7,843 bases of DNA from Phycisphaerae bacterium (GCA_007121565.1 SKKI01000231.1:1-7843); one strand, 5' to 3'. Positions 1-5,137 are shown, counted from the first letter of the stretch. The notes: generated by a model not told the origin, from the letters alone. Program-made: numbers and translations.

Positions 1-147
1 CGCTGGCGCGATATGTCGGCGGTATCGATTGAGGTACTGCCAATGATATGGATTTTGGGTGTGTTCACAATGTTTTTGAGTCAGTCTCTGGCCACCCTGA
101 TTCTTTACGGCAAAGACAAACACACTGCGGAAGGAGAGTCGCTATGA
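1..147 (+). CDS. C-terminal end of a membrane protein (partial, 5' cut)
   Basis: An open frame runs from the first base to a TGA at 145-147 and gives 48 residues without a stop. It begins in the middle of a gene lying outside the window. Residues of about 12-36 form one hydrophobic segment (VLPMIWILGVFTMFLSQSLA and on), followed by a short polar tail ending KDKHTAEGESL, as expected for the last transmembrane helix of an inner-membrane protein. Its stop overlaps the start of the next gene (ATGA at 144-147), so the two are probably translationally coupled and functionally linked. The family cannot be named from this fragment. It could be another small membrane protein of the same cassette or the end of a transporter permease. 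Confidence 0.6.
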   Translation, partial: RWRDMSAVSIEVLPMIWILGVFTMFLSQSLATLILYGKDKHTAEGESL

Positions 148-566
148 ATCGATTACGAAAGAAAGCTATACAGGACTTTATTGCAGTATGTGTATTTATG
201 CTGATTGCATTCCCCTTTTTTGTGCAGTTTGTTTCAAACAACACACAGGGTATTGAATATGCGCTGATTATTATTATTGCGGGGGTTCCGACAGGAATGA
301 TAGCGTGTCTGTGGGAGTTCAACAAATTCAAGCAGCTCGATGAGCGCGAACGGCTCCTGTATCAGCAGGCAAATTATTGGGCGCAGGGGGTATTTGTGTT
401 TTACCTTAGCGGGTTTGCTCTTGTCGTGTTTTTTCTGATTGGAGGCAAGGGAATGGTTCCGGTTTGGCTGCTTCCGATGATGGTGATTTCGGGGTTGTTT
501 GTAGCACAGACCGCTTTATCCTTTTTCCTTTTCAGGCAAAGCTTAAAGGAAGAAGGCGATGAGTAA
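144..566 (+). CDS. Four-helix membrane protein, DUF2178-like
   Basis: This encodes 140 residues. The start at 144 is chosen over an in-frame ATG at 48 because AAGGAG lies at 131-136 with good spacing and because the extra 32 residues would overlap the upstream frame. Four hydrophobic segments are visible, at about residues 11-30, 37-57, 80-100 and 105-130. Between helices 2 and 3 is the charged loop KQLDERERLLYQQANYWAQG. A DERE-type motif followed by an alpha-helix before the second pair of helices is typical of the DUF2178 group of small integral membrane proteins, which are often encoded next to a YozG/YgzD-type HTH regulator, as here. Molecular function is unknown. Family assignment is by pattern only. 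The 3' end overlaps the HTH gene by 8 bases, implying one transcript and coupled translation. Confidence 0.7.
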   Translation: MNRLRKKAIQDFIAVCVFMLIAFPFFVQFVSNNTQGIEYALIIIIAGVPTGMIACLWEFNKFKQLDERERLLYQQANYWAQGVFVFYLSGFALVVFFLIGGKGMVPVWLLPMMVISGLFVAQTALSFFLFRQSLKEEGDE

Positions 567-771
567 AGACGCGTTGACCAATCAGGTGCGGCGGTGTCGG
601 TTTGAGGCCGGGGAGCTGACGCAGCAGGGGCTGGCCGAGCGGGTGGGGGTGACGCGGCAGACGATTATCGCCATCGAGCAGGGCAACTACACGCCGTCGC
701 TGACGCTGGCGCTGAAGATCGCGCGGACGTTCGGCAAATCGGTTGAGGAGGTGTTTTGGCTGGAGGGTTGA
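559..771 (+). CDS. Small Cro/CI (XRE) family HTH transcriptional regulator
   Basis: The protein has 70 residues and is essentially only a helix-turn-helix domain. The HTH lies at about residues 21-42 (TQQGLAERVGVTRQTIIAIE) and is followed by the usual third and fourth helices, with YTPSLTLALKIARTFGKSVEEVF as the family signature. This size and sequence match the stand-alone YozG/YgzD-type regulators, which typically repress their own operon. A purine-rich ribosome site (AAGGAAGAAGG, 546-556) precedes the ATG and lies inside the end of the membrane-protein gene, with an 8-base overlap. The obvious inference is that it controls the membrane-protein cassette it belongs to. There is no ligand-binding domain, so any signal would have to act through a partner or through its own level. 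Confidence 0.88.
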   Translation: MSKDALTNQVRRCRFEAGELTQQGLAERVGVTRQTIIAIEQGNYTPSLTLALKIARTFGKSVEEVFWLEG

Positions 772-784
772 CGGGCCAGGATCA

Positions 785-874
785 GAGGGCAGATGGCTGC
801 CTGTGCCGCATGGCCGGCCTTCTGAGGGCTTGAACCCGCACCCACAAGCTTCGCTTGAAAGCGCCACCCTTTTT
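785..874. repeat. Cluster of short palindromes between convergent genes
   Basis: In about 75 bases there are four inverted repeats: GGCAG-ATGG-CTGCC (788-801), the palindrome GGCCGGCC (812-819), GGG-CTTGAA-CCC (826-837) and CAAGC-TTC-GCTTG (845-857). A run of five T residues follows at 870-874. The segment separates the HTH gene (+) from the LamG-like gene (-), so it may act as a transcription end for one or both. The T run is six bases away from the last stem, so it is not a textbook intrinsic terminator. A dispersed REP-like intergenic repeat or a structured RNA are alternatives. Confidence 0.35.
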
Positions 875-891
875 GATTGACTATTGGCTAT

Positions 892-1221
892 TTACACAGT
901 TAAGTGAACACCCCCTTGTTTGAGAGCGGGCGGTTCAGGTTCTGCTTCAGTTACCGATACTTTCACATTGTCACCACCTGTGCCATTAAAATAAATGGCA
1001 TCGGTGCCGTCATAACTCTCAGAGAAAGTAAATGCTGACAGTCCGCCGCGCAAGATAAGATCGTTTGCTCTGTCGGTGTTCAGATCCAACACGCAGCTAC
1101 TTGTGGTCTGATCCATGTCCCACAGCGCAAACGTGTGTGCATCGTCTTTCATATACCCAGCCGTTGCCCAACCGCTGCCAAGCAGCAGTACAACCATTAA
1201 ACCCTTCATTCTCTTTTTCAT
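892..1221 (-). CDS. Short secreted protein, probably truncated LamG/concanavalin-like domain
   Basis: This encodes 109 residues. The start at 1221 is well supported by GGAGGT (1229-1234 on the opposite strand), seven bases upstream. The N-terminus is a classic signal peptide: MKKRMK, a hydrophobic stretch VVLLLGSG, then ATA-G as a likely cleavage site near residue 22. The mature part (DAHTFALWDMDQ, then ANDLILRGG, then AIYFNGTGGDNVKV) follows the opening strands of LamG-like domains that are abundant in secreted planctomycete proteins. Such domains usually need about 150-200 residues. Here the pattern stops after the FNG motif, and a short unrelated tail (TEAEPEPPALKQGGVHLTV) precedes the stop. 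The gene therefore looks cut short, either as a decayed copy or as a minimal secreted protein. Signal peptide and ribosome site are intact, so it could still be expressed. Confidence 0.6.
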   Translation of the reverse strand: MKKRMKGLMVVLLLGSGWATAGYMKDDAHTFALWDMDQTTSSCVLDLNTDRANDLILRGGLSAFTFSESYDGTDAIYFNGTGGDNVKVSVTEAEPEPPALKQGGVHLTV

Positions 1222-1455
1222 TCTTACTACCTCCGAATTAAGTTAAACTTGAACTCTACGAGACCCGTATCTCGGCCGTTAAATCATTCCTATTTTTTGC
1301 GATTCTCTTTGAAGTTGCGTTTCTTGCGATACTTCGGTAAAATAACCTTTTATACTGCTGATCTGTTAGCACTTCAGAAGCTCCGATAATAATCCGATGG
1401 ACAGTTTATCAAAACTTCTACATCGTCAATTAAAGACATAAACTGCACAGTATCC

Positions 1456-1563
1456 TTAATGATTTCCCTTGTTGTCAATAAACAGATACGGGATTTCCAC
1501 ATTATCAGAATCATAGACACGACTGTCATTGGACCTCGGGCGACCTGCACGGCTTTTAGCCAT
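1456..1563 (-). CDS. Possible 35-residue small protein
   Basis: This frame begins MAKSRAGRPRSNDSRVYDSD and ends FIDNKGNH. It has a GAGG ribosome site at 1569-1572, five bases before the ATG, and an extended -10 promoter about 40 bases upstream (1600-1608). The first ten residues are basic (AKSRAGRPR) and could contact nucleic acid. The rest is polar with one short hydrophobic patch (IPYLFI). I do not recognise a family. It overlaps a longer frame in another register (1374-1652), which lacks a good ribosome site of its own at its first ATG. It may instead be the intact beginning of a frameshifted gene. Expression signals are the main support. Confidence 0.3.
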   Translation of the reverse strand: MAKSRAGRPRSNDSRVYDSDNVEIPYLFIDNKGNH

Positions 1564-1599
1564 TCAAACCTCATATTTTTGCTGTTATCGTGAGAAAAT

Positions 1600-1608
1600 A
1601 GTATAGCA
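1600..1608 (-). promoter_or_regulatory. Extended -10 promoter for the small ORF
   Basis: Read on the minus strand the sequence is TGCTATACT, which is a TGn element directly in front of a -10 hexamer, TATACT. No good -35 hexamer is seen at the usual distance, which is typical of extended -10 promoters. Transcription would begin near 1593, about 30 bases before the ATG at 1563. Confidence 0.4.
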
Positions 1609-1629
1609 AAGAGAAAAAGAGAAATGGAT

Positions 1630-1646
1630 TTGTCTGACAATTTGTC
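1630..1646. promoter_or_regulatory. Operator-like array of three alternating half-sites
   Basis: The sequence is TTGTC-T-GACAA-T-TTGTC, so two perfect 11-base dyads share the middle half-site. The octamer ATTTGTCT is also directly repeated with a 12-base period (1628-1635 and 1640-1647). It lies just upstream of where a -35 element would sit for the promoter at 1600-1608. A regulator-binding site is a reasonable guess, but no cognate protein is evident. Confidence 0.3.
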
Positions 1647-1676
1647 TAACATTGGGTTTTTGGGCTAAAAATCAAG

Positions 1677-1750
1677 GGTGGAAGAGGGGACTCGAACCCC
1701 CGACCCCCAGATCCACAATCTGGTGCTCTAACCGACTGAGCTACTTCCAC
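1677..1750 (-). tRNA. tRNA-His (anticodon GTG)
   Basis: The minus strand folds into a complete cloverleaf with standard arm lengths. The acceptor stem is GTGGAAG/CTTCCAC, the D-stem GCTC/GAGC and the anticodon stem CCAGA/TCTGG around the loop TTGTGGA, so the anticodon is GTG for histidine. The variable loop has five bases and the T-arm loop is TTCGAGT with one G-T pair in its stem. Two histidine-specific identity features are present: a C at position 73 (1677) and a G just before the first base (complement of C1751), giving the G-1:C73 pair recognised by histidyl-tRNA synthetase. The 3' CCA is not encoded and must be added enzymatically. No duplicate of the tRNA 3' end, as an attachment site would leave, is seen in the window. 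Confidence 0.97.
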
Positions 1751-1768
1751 CGTACGCTGAAAAACCAG

Positions 1769-1797
1769 ACGATACCGTTTTGGGGGGATTTTGTCAA
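1769..1797 (-). promoter_or_regulatory. Sigma-70 promoter of the tRNA-His gene
   Basis: On the minus strand there is a perfect -35 hexamer TTGACA (1792-1797), a 17-base spacer and a -10 hexamer TATCGT (1769-1774). The predicted start near 1762 leaves a 5' leader of about ten bases before the tRNA. The strength of the match fits a highly expressed stable RNA. Confidence 0.8.
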
Positions 1798-1866
1798 GCG
1801 TTTTTTCGATTTTTGCGGGTCATCTCGTCAACGGGAATTTTTGGGTTGTGGTAATGGGTGGTTTTT

Positions 1867-1872
1867 TATAGT
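1867..1872 (+). promoter_or_regulatory. Candidate -10 element for the glycosylase gene
   Basis: TATAGT matches the -10 consensus at five of six positions. A clear -35 is not seen; TTGTGG at 1846-1851 with a 15-base spacer is the nearest. A start about seven bases downstream would leave only a few bases before the ATG at 1884, which agrees with the lack of a ribosome site there. Confidence 0.4.
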
Positions 1873-1883
1873 ATCAACGCTCG

Positions 1884-2675
1884 ATGAAAGACGATCTGAA
1901 AACCATTTTGACGCGACATTTGGAGCTGGAGGCGTTTTACGCCGGCGATTTTTCGATCCGCGGTGCGCCGTGCACCCGGTCGGCCCGGACGGTGCCCTCT
2001 GCAGAAAGTGATGCTATGTGCCCCACAGCCAGACCGCAAAAAAGCACACCGACATCTGATATTGCAACCCTGCAGGCCCCGCCGCTGGATACGCTGGATG
2101 CCATTGCCGCAGTCGTGCGGCAGTGTCGTCTGTGCCGCCTGTCGGAAAACCGTACCCACGCCGTGCCGGGCCAGGGCAACCCCAATGCCCAACTGGTGTT
2201 TGTCGGCGAGGGGCCCGGCGAGGATGAGGACACCCAGGGGCTGGCTTTTGTCGGCAGAGCGGGCAAAAAGCTGACCGACATCATCACCGCGATGGGCTTG
2301 AGGCGGGAGGATGTGTTCATCTGCAATGTGGTCAAGTGCCGCCCGCCGGGCAACCGCGACCCGCGGCCCGATGAGGCGCTTGCATGTTTGCCGTATCTCA
2401 AACGTCAGCTTGAGTTGATCGAGCCGAAGGTGATCGTGGCGCTGGGCGCTCACGCGGCCCAACGGCTGCTGGAGACCGACCAGGCGATCGGCCGGCTCAG
2501 GGGGCGTTTTTTTGAATACCCCTATTCAAACGATCATCCGCCGGCCAAACTCATGCCGACCTATCATCCGTCTTATCTGATTCGTAATTACACCGTTGAA
2601 ACACGCCAGCGCGTCTGGGACGATATGCAGAAGGTGATGGGCGAGTTGAAAATCAAGCCCACCAGGGGTGATTGA
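1884..2675 (+). CDS. Family 4 uracil-DNA glycosylase (4Fe-4S)
   Basis: The protein has 263 residues and removes uracil from DNA as the first step of base-excision repair. Family 4 signatures are all present: the water-activating/uracil-pocket motif GEGPGEDED (residues 108-116), followed by GLAFVGRAGKKL, NVVKCRPPGNRDP (148-160), and the C-terminal HPSYLIRN motif (228-235). The four cysteines expected to bind the 4Fe-4S cluster are C81, C84, C152 and C168. Family members are usually about 200 residues; the extra 65-70 N-terminal residues comprise a predicted helix (DDLKTILTRHLELEAFY) and a low-complexity linker. An in-frame stop at 1869 makes ATG 1884 the most upstream possible start. No Shine-Dalgarno sequence precedes it. 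A later ATG (residue 45) is possible but would remove the helix. It stands alone, convergent with the sigma-54 activator. Confidence 0.93.
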   Translation: MKDDLKTILTRHLELEAFYAGDFSIRGAPCTRSARTVPSAESDAMCPTARPQKSTPTSDIATLQAPPLDTLDAIAAVVRQCRLCRLSENRTHAVPGQGNPNAQLVFVGEGPGEDEDTQGLAFVGRAGKKLTDIITAMGLRREDVFICNVVKCRPPGNRDPRPDEALACLPYLKRQLELIEPKVIVALGAHAAQRLLETDQAIGRLRGRFFEYPYSNDHPPAKLMPTYHPSYLIRNYTVETRQRVWDDMQKVMGELKIKPTRGD

Positions 2676-2682
2676 TTTTTAT

Positions 2683-2711
2683 GGCAGGCCATGCCCATTG
2701 TTGTGCCTGCC
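2683..2711. terminator. GC-rich inverted repeat between convergent genes
   Basis: A perfect seven-base stem, GGCAGGC (2683-2689) with GCCTGCC (2705-2711), encloses a 15-base loop. It begins eight bases after the glycosylase stop and is also downstream of the convergent activator gene, so it could end transcription. There is no U-tract right after the stem in either direction, so a classical intrinsic terminator is not certain. Confidence 0.3.
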
Positions 2712-2780
2712 GATGAACATCGCTCTTTTCTGTGCAAACGCTGATAAAGATGTAACGGGGTTAAAAGCAGCGGTCAATGG

Positions 2781-4169
2781 TTACGCCGGTTGGGCAGCGT
2801 GGGGCGTGTCGGCTGGTTCGAGGATGTTGTATTGCTTGAGCTTGCTGTAAAGAGTCGCCCGGGTAATGCCCAGCAGGGATGCGGCGCGGGTTTTCTGCCA
2901 GCCGGCCTCCTGCATGGCCTTCTTGACCAGCTCTTTTTCGGCTTTTTCCAGTGAAAAATCGTTCAGTGCAGAGGCGGCGGCATCGGTCGGGCTCGGCGCG
3001 GCGGGCGCATCGGGATTGAGGATCAGCGTCGTGGTGCCGATGCGGTCGCTGGCCTCCAGCAAAATCGCCCGGTCGATGACGTTTCGCAGCTCGCGGACGT
3101 TGCCCGGCCAGGGGTGTCGCAGCAGCATCTCGGCGGCCAGCTTGGTCAGGCCCTTGATGCGTCCCTTCTTTTCGGGACAGATCGCCGAGTTCTGGATAAA
3201 AAACTCCGCCAGCAACAGGATGTCCTCCCGGCGGGTGTGACAGCGCAAGGGAGCCAGGGCAATCGGGCAGATCGAGAGGCGATAGTACAGGTCGCGTCGG
3301 AATGTGCCTGCTTCGACGTCTTTGAGCAGGTTGCGGTTGCTCGAGACGACAATGGTGGCCTTGCAGCGGATTTCCTCGCGGCCGCCGACCTTGCGGAAGG
3401 TTTTTTCCTGCAGAACACGGAGCAGCTTAGCCTGCAGCTCGGGCTGCATCTCGCTGATCTCATCGAGAAAGATGGTCCCGCAGCCGGCCGCCTCGAGCAG
3501 GCCGGTCTTGTCCCGCTCGGCGCCGGTAAAGGCGCCTTTGACATGGCCGAACAGTTCGCTTTCCAGCAGCGTGGCGGTCAGGGCGGCGCAGTTGACCGCG
3601 ACAAAATCGCGTTCGCTGCCGTGACGGATCAGGTGGACGGCCTGGGCGGCCAGCTCTTTGCCGGTGCCGGTCTCGCCGACGATCAGGATTGGATTGCAGG
3701 CGCTGTTGGCCACCAGCCGAATCATCCGAATGGTGTCCTGCATCGCGCGGCTTTTGCCGACGATGGACACGGCCGCCGGGCAGTCTTCAACATAATACTG
3801 ATCATCGCTGTCGGTCGGACCCTCGGTGAGACGTTTGAGGATAACGCCGAGCCGCTCGGTGTCCGCATAGCCGAACAATACATCCAACGCGCCGAGTTCT
3901 TTGAGGGTTTCGGCATGGTGCTTATCCTGTTCGCTGCGGATGACGATAACGGGCGTATCACTATTGATATCCTGCAAAATCTGTGTGATGGCCTCGATCC
4001 TCGGCGGGCTGATCGCGGCGTCAAAGACGATCAGGTCCGGTTCAACACGTTCGGCGATGTGCCGAACATCTTCGGTCTCGTCGGCGGCATAAACCTGGGC
4101 CGCATAGGGACGAACAAGGTGCTGAGCTTCGGGGTCTTTGCCGACGACTAAGATCTTATCAACAGTCAT
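2781..4169 (-). CDS. Sigma-54-dependent response-regulator-like activator (NtrC/FleQ type)
   Basis: This encodes 462 residues with three domains. The receiver-like domain (about 1-115) keeps the phospho-acceptor position (D50 in PDLIVFDAA). However, the usual acidic triplet VVDDD is VVGKD, the conserved Thr/Ser after strand 4 appears as Arg (VIVIRSE), and the strand-5 Lys appears to be missing (LFGYAD). Control by phosphorylation is therefore doubtful. The AAA+ domain (about 135-365) is intact: Walker A GETGTGKE (165-172), the sigma-54-contacting GAFTGA loop (212-217), Walker B GTIFLDE (231-237), and arginine-finger region FRRDLYYRL (290-298). The Fis-type DNA-binding HTH is at about 410-449 (TRAASLLGITRATLYSKLKQ). 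No histidine kinase gene is adjacent. Divergent transcription from flgD, with a sigma-54 promoter in between, makes it the likely activator of the hook operon. The ribosome site is weak (AAGAAG). Confidence 0.93.
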   Translation of the reverse strand: MTVDKILVVGKDPEAQHLVRPYAAQVYAADETEDVRHIAERVEPDLIVFDAAISPPRIEAITQILQDINSDTPVIVIRSEQDKHHAETLKELGALDVLFGYADTERLGVILKRLTEGPTDSDDQYYVEDCPAAVSIVGKSRAMQDTIRMIRLVANSACNPILIVGETGTGKELAAQAVHLIRHGSERDFVAVNCAALTATLLESELFGHVKGAFTGAERDKTGLLEAAGCGTIFLDEISEMQPELQAKLLRVLQEKTFRKVGGREEIRCKATIVVSSNRNLLKDVEAGTFRRDLYYRLSICPIALAPLRCHTRREDILLLAEFFIQNSAICPEKKGRIKGLTKLAAEMLLRHPWPGNVRELRNVIDRAILLEASDRIGTTTLILNPDAPAAPSPTDAAASALNDFSLEKAEKELVKKAMQEAGWQKTRAASLLGITRATLYSKLKQYNILEPADTPHAAQPA

Positions 4170-4490
4170 ATCTGAATCTTCTTGTTTCGGGAATTCATTG
4201 TTCGCATTTTCCTTCGCACTGGATTACCTATGATGTCGGCACGGGCGCGCAGAAAACTTTAATCTTTTATGGGACGGTCCAATAAAAATTTGTGTGTCGT
4301 GTCAAGGTGTCGCCGGCGTCTTTGTGTTATCGGACTAGCCGGCAGTTTCGCCAGCAGCGAAGTGCGGAAATTTTTGCCGCCTTATTCAGAGATTAAACAC
4401 GTTGGTCCGCAAGCCCCGGCTCGATATAGATTTTGTAAGTCTATTTTAAAAAGAAAGATAGCGGTTTTTTGGCAAGTGTCGGATTTTGCG
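4170..4490. other. Divergent regulatory region between activator and flgD
   Basis: This stretch has no credible gene; a 94-codon frame at 4269-4553 has no ribosome site and runs through the sigma-54 promoter. A candidate sigma-70 promoter for the activator is TTGACA (4300-4305, minus) with TATTGG (4279-4284), but the 15-base spacer is short. Candidate activator sites are the inverted repeat TTCGC-CAGCA-GCGAA (4347-4361) and the weaker dyad GCGG-N9-CCGC (4364-4380). Both lie about 140-170 bases before the predicted flgD transcription start, where enhancer sites of sigma-54 activators usually are. The segment 4421-4470 is AT-rich and may help DNA bend. Confidence 0.4.
4347..4361. promoter_or_regulatory. 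Possible enhancer site for the sigma-54 activator
   Basis: The perfect inverted repeat TTCGC-CAGCA-GCGAA is the clearest dyad in the divergent region. Fis-type HTH domains of sigma-54 activators bind such dyads as dimers, about 80-200 bases upstream of the promoter. Its centre is roughly 160 bases before the predicted start. The assignment rests on position and symmetry only. Confidence 0.3.
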
Positions 4491-4506
4491 CGGCACACCA
4501 GTTGCA
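4491..4506 (+). promoter_or_regulatory. Sigma-54 (RpoN) -24/-12 promoter of the flgDE operon
   Basis: The sequence CGGCAC-ACCAG-TTGCA matches the consensus TGGCAC-N5-TTGCA/T at every position but the first. The essential GG (4492-4493) and GC (4504-4505) are separated by exactly ten bases. The predicted transcription start is near 4517, about 60 bases before the flgD start codon at 4577. A sigma-54 activator gene lies on the other side of the same intergenic region, which strongly supports the call. Confidence 0.8.
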
Positions 4507-4517
4507 CTAACGTTGCC

Positions 4518-4535
4518 TGTGGGATCGTGCCCACA
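4518..4535 (+). promoter_or_regulatory. Hairpin at the extreme 5' end of the flgD mRNA
   Basis: TGTGGG (4518-4523) pairs perfectly with CCCACA (4530-4535) around the loop ATCGTG. Taking the sigma-54 start at about 4517, this stem would occupy nucleotides 2-19 of the message. A 5'-terminal hairpin of this kind can protect an mRNA from 5'-end-dependent decay. The role is inferred. Confidence 0.4.
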
Positions 4536-4576
4536 CCCCTGACCAAAATGTAGATGCGATGAAGGGATCGATTGTT

Positions 4577-5101
4577 ATGAGCGTGATTAACTCGGCAACT
4601 CAGCAGCAGGCAGATGTGATGAACCCGACCGGTACGCAGGGGATAGCCTCGGCGACCGCCAAGGCCGGTTCGGCGGCCGATCAGCGGATAGACTTTATGC
4701 AGTTGCTGATCGCTGAGCTGCAAAACCAAAATCCGCTCGAGCCGCTGGACAATCAGCAGATGGCCTCGCAGCTTGCCCAGTTTACGCAGCTTGAATTGAC
4801 CGAGGAGATGACCGGCAGTATGGCGGCGATGAATTCGACGATGTCGAAGATGAACACCAGCTTCGAAGGGGCGATGATCGTGGCGCAGTTGGACTATGCC
4901 AAGTCGCTGCTGGGCAAAACGGTGGAGTATTATTATGGCGAGTACGGACGCACGCTCGACGGACAGGTCAATCGCATCTTCTATAATGAGGCCGGCCATC
5001 TGACGCTCGAGGTGGACAGCCAGGTAACGCACCCGGACGGATCGGACAGCAGCCAGACCTTTTATGTGCGTTTGGATGCCGTTGAAGGAATAAAACAATA
5101 A
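4577..5101 (+). CDS. flgD: Flagellar hook assembly scaffold protein FlgD
   Basis: FlgD caps the growing hook and is needed for addition of FlgE subunits, then is discarded. The start at 4577 (174 residues) is preferred over ATG 4559 because GAAGGGA (4561-4567) is a ribosome site for it, nine bases away, and nothing similar precedes 4559. The FlgD core is at residues 39-80: DFMQLLIAELQNQNPLEPLD, then QQMASQLAQFTQLEL. Residues of about 111-174 (LLGKTVEYYYGEYG through FYVRLDAVEGIKQ) match the C-terminal tudor-like part, including the closing V-x-L-D-x-V-x-x-I pattern. At 174 residues it is shorter than the enterobacterial protein (about 230), and there is little room for the Ig-like insertion, as in other short FlgD proteins. 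The Gln/Ala/Thr-rich first 35 residues serve as the flexible secretion region. First gene of the operon; flgE follows after 36 bases. Confidence 0.93.
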   Translation: MSVINSATQQQADVMNPTGTQGIASATAKAGSAADQRIDFMQLLIAELQNQNPLEPLDNQQMASQLAQFTQLELTEEMTGSMAAMNSTMSKMNTSFEGAMIVAQLDYAKSLLGKTVEYYYGEYGRTLDGQVNRIFYNEAGHLTLEVDSQVTHPDGSDSSQTFYVRLDAVEGIKQ

Positions 5102-5137
5102 CCGCAACAGTTTGGATACCCATTTCAGGAGAGATGT

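Larger units (their letters stand above)
1222..1676. other. AT-rich, gene-poor stretch downstream of tRNA-His
   Basis: Apart from one possible small gene (1456-1563), this stretch holds no convincing reading frame. It is visibly richer in A and T than the flanking genes. On the minus strand three frames in succession look partly protein-like: frame 1 at 1563-1456, frame 2 ending at 1374 (SLIDDVEVLINCPSDYYRSF), and frame 3 at 1405-1256 (EVLTDQQYKRLFYRSIARNA and on). The third has no start codon. This may be a decayed gene with two single-base shifts, or chance. A small hairpin, CGAGA-CCCGTA-TCTCG, is at 1259-1274 in the leader of the LamG-like gene. Confidence 0.35.

Noticed and set aside
48..143. 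N-terminal extension of the DUF2178-like protein to ATG 48
   Set aside because: The region is coding in another frame for the upstream membrane protein, and the good ribosome site belongs to ATG 144.
826..837. GGGTTCAAGCCC on the minus strand as the T-arm of a second tRNA
   Set aside because: No acceptor, D or anticodon stems can be found around it, and the T-stem would have only three firm pairs.
2668..2850. 60-codon frame after the glycosylase gene
   Set aside because: It overlaps the inverted repeat and the 3' end of the activator gene and has no ribosome site or protein-like pattern.
3114..4151. Long plus-strand reading frame of 345 codons opposite the activator gene
   Set aside because: It is the antisense of a clearly conserved AAA+ gene in GC-rich DNA and its translation shows no domain pattern.
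4237..4252. CGGCACGGGCGCGCA as a second sigma-54 promoter
   Set aside because: The GG and GC are separated by nine bases, not ten, and the TTGC half is absent.
4269..4553. 94-codon plus-strand frame in the divergent region
   Set aside because: It has no ribosome site, its composition is basic and irregular, and it runs across the sigma-54 promoter and leader hairpin.
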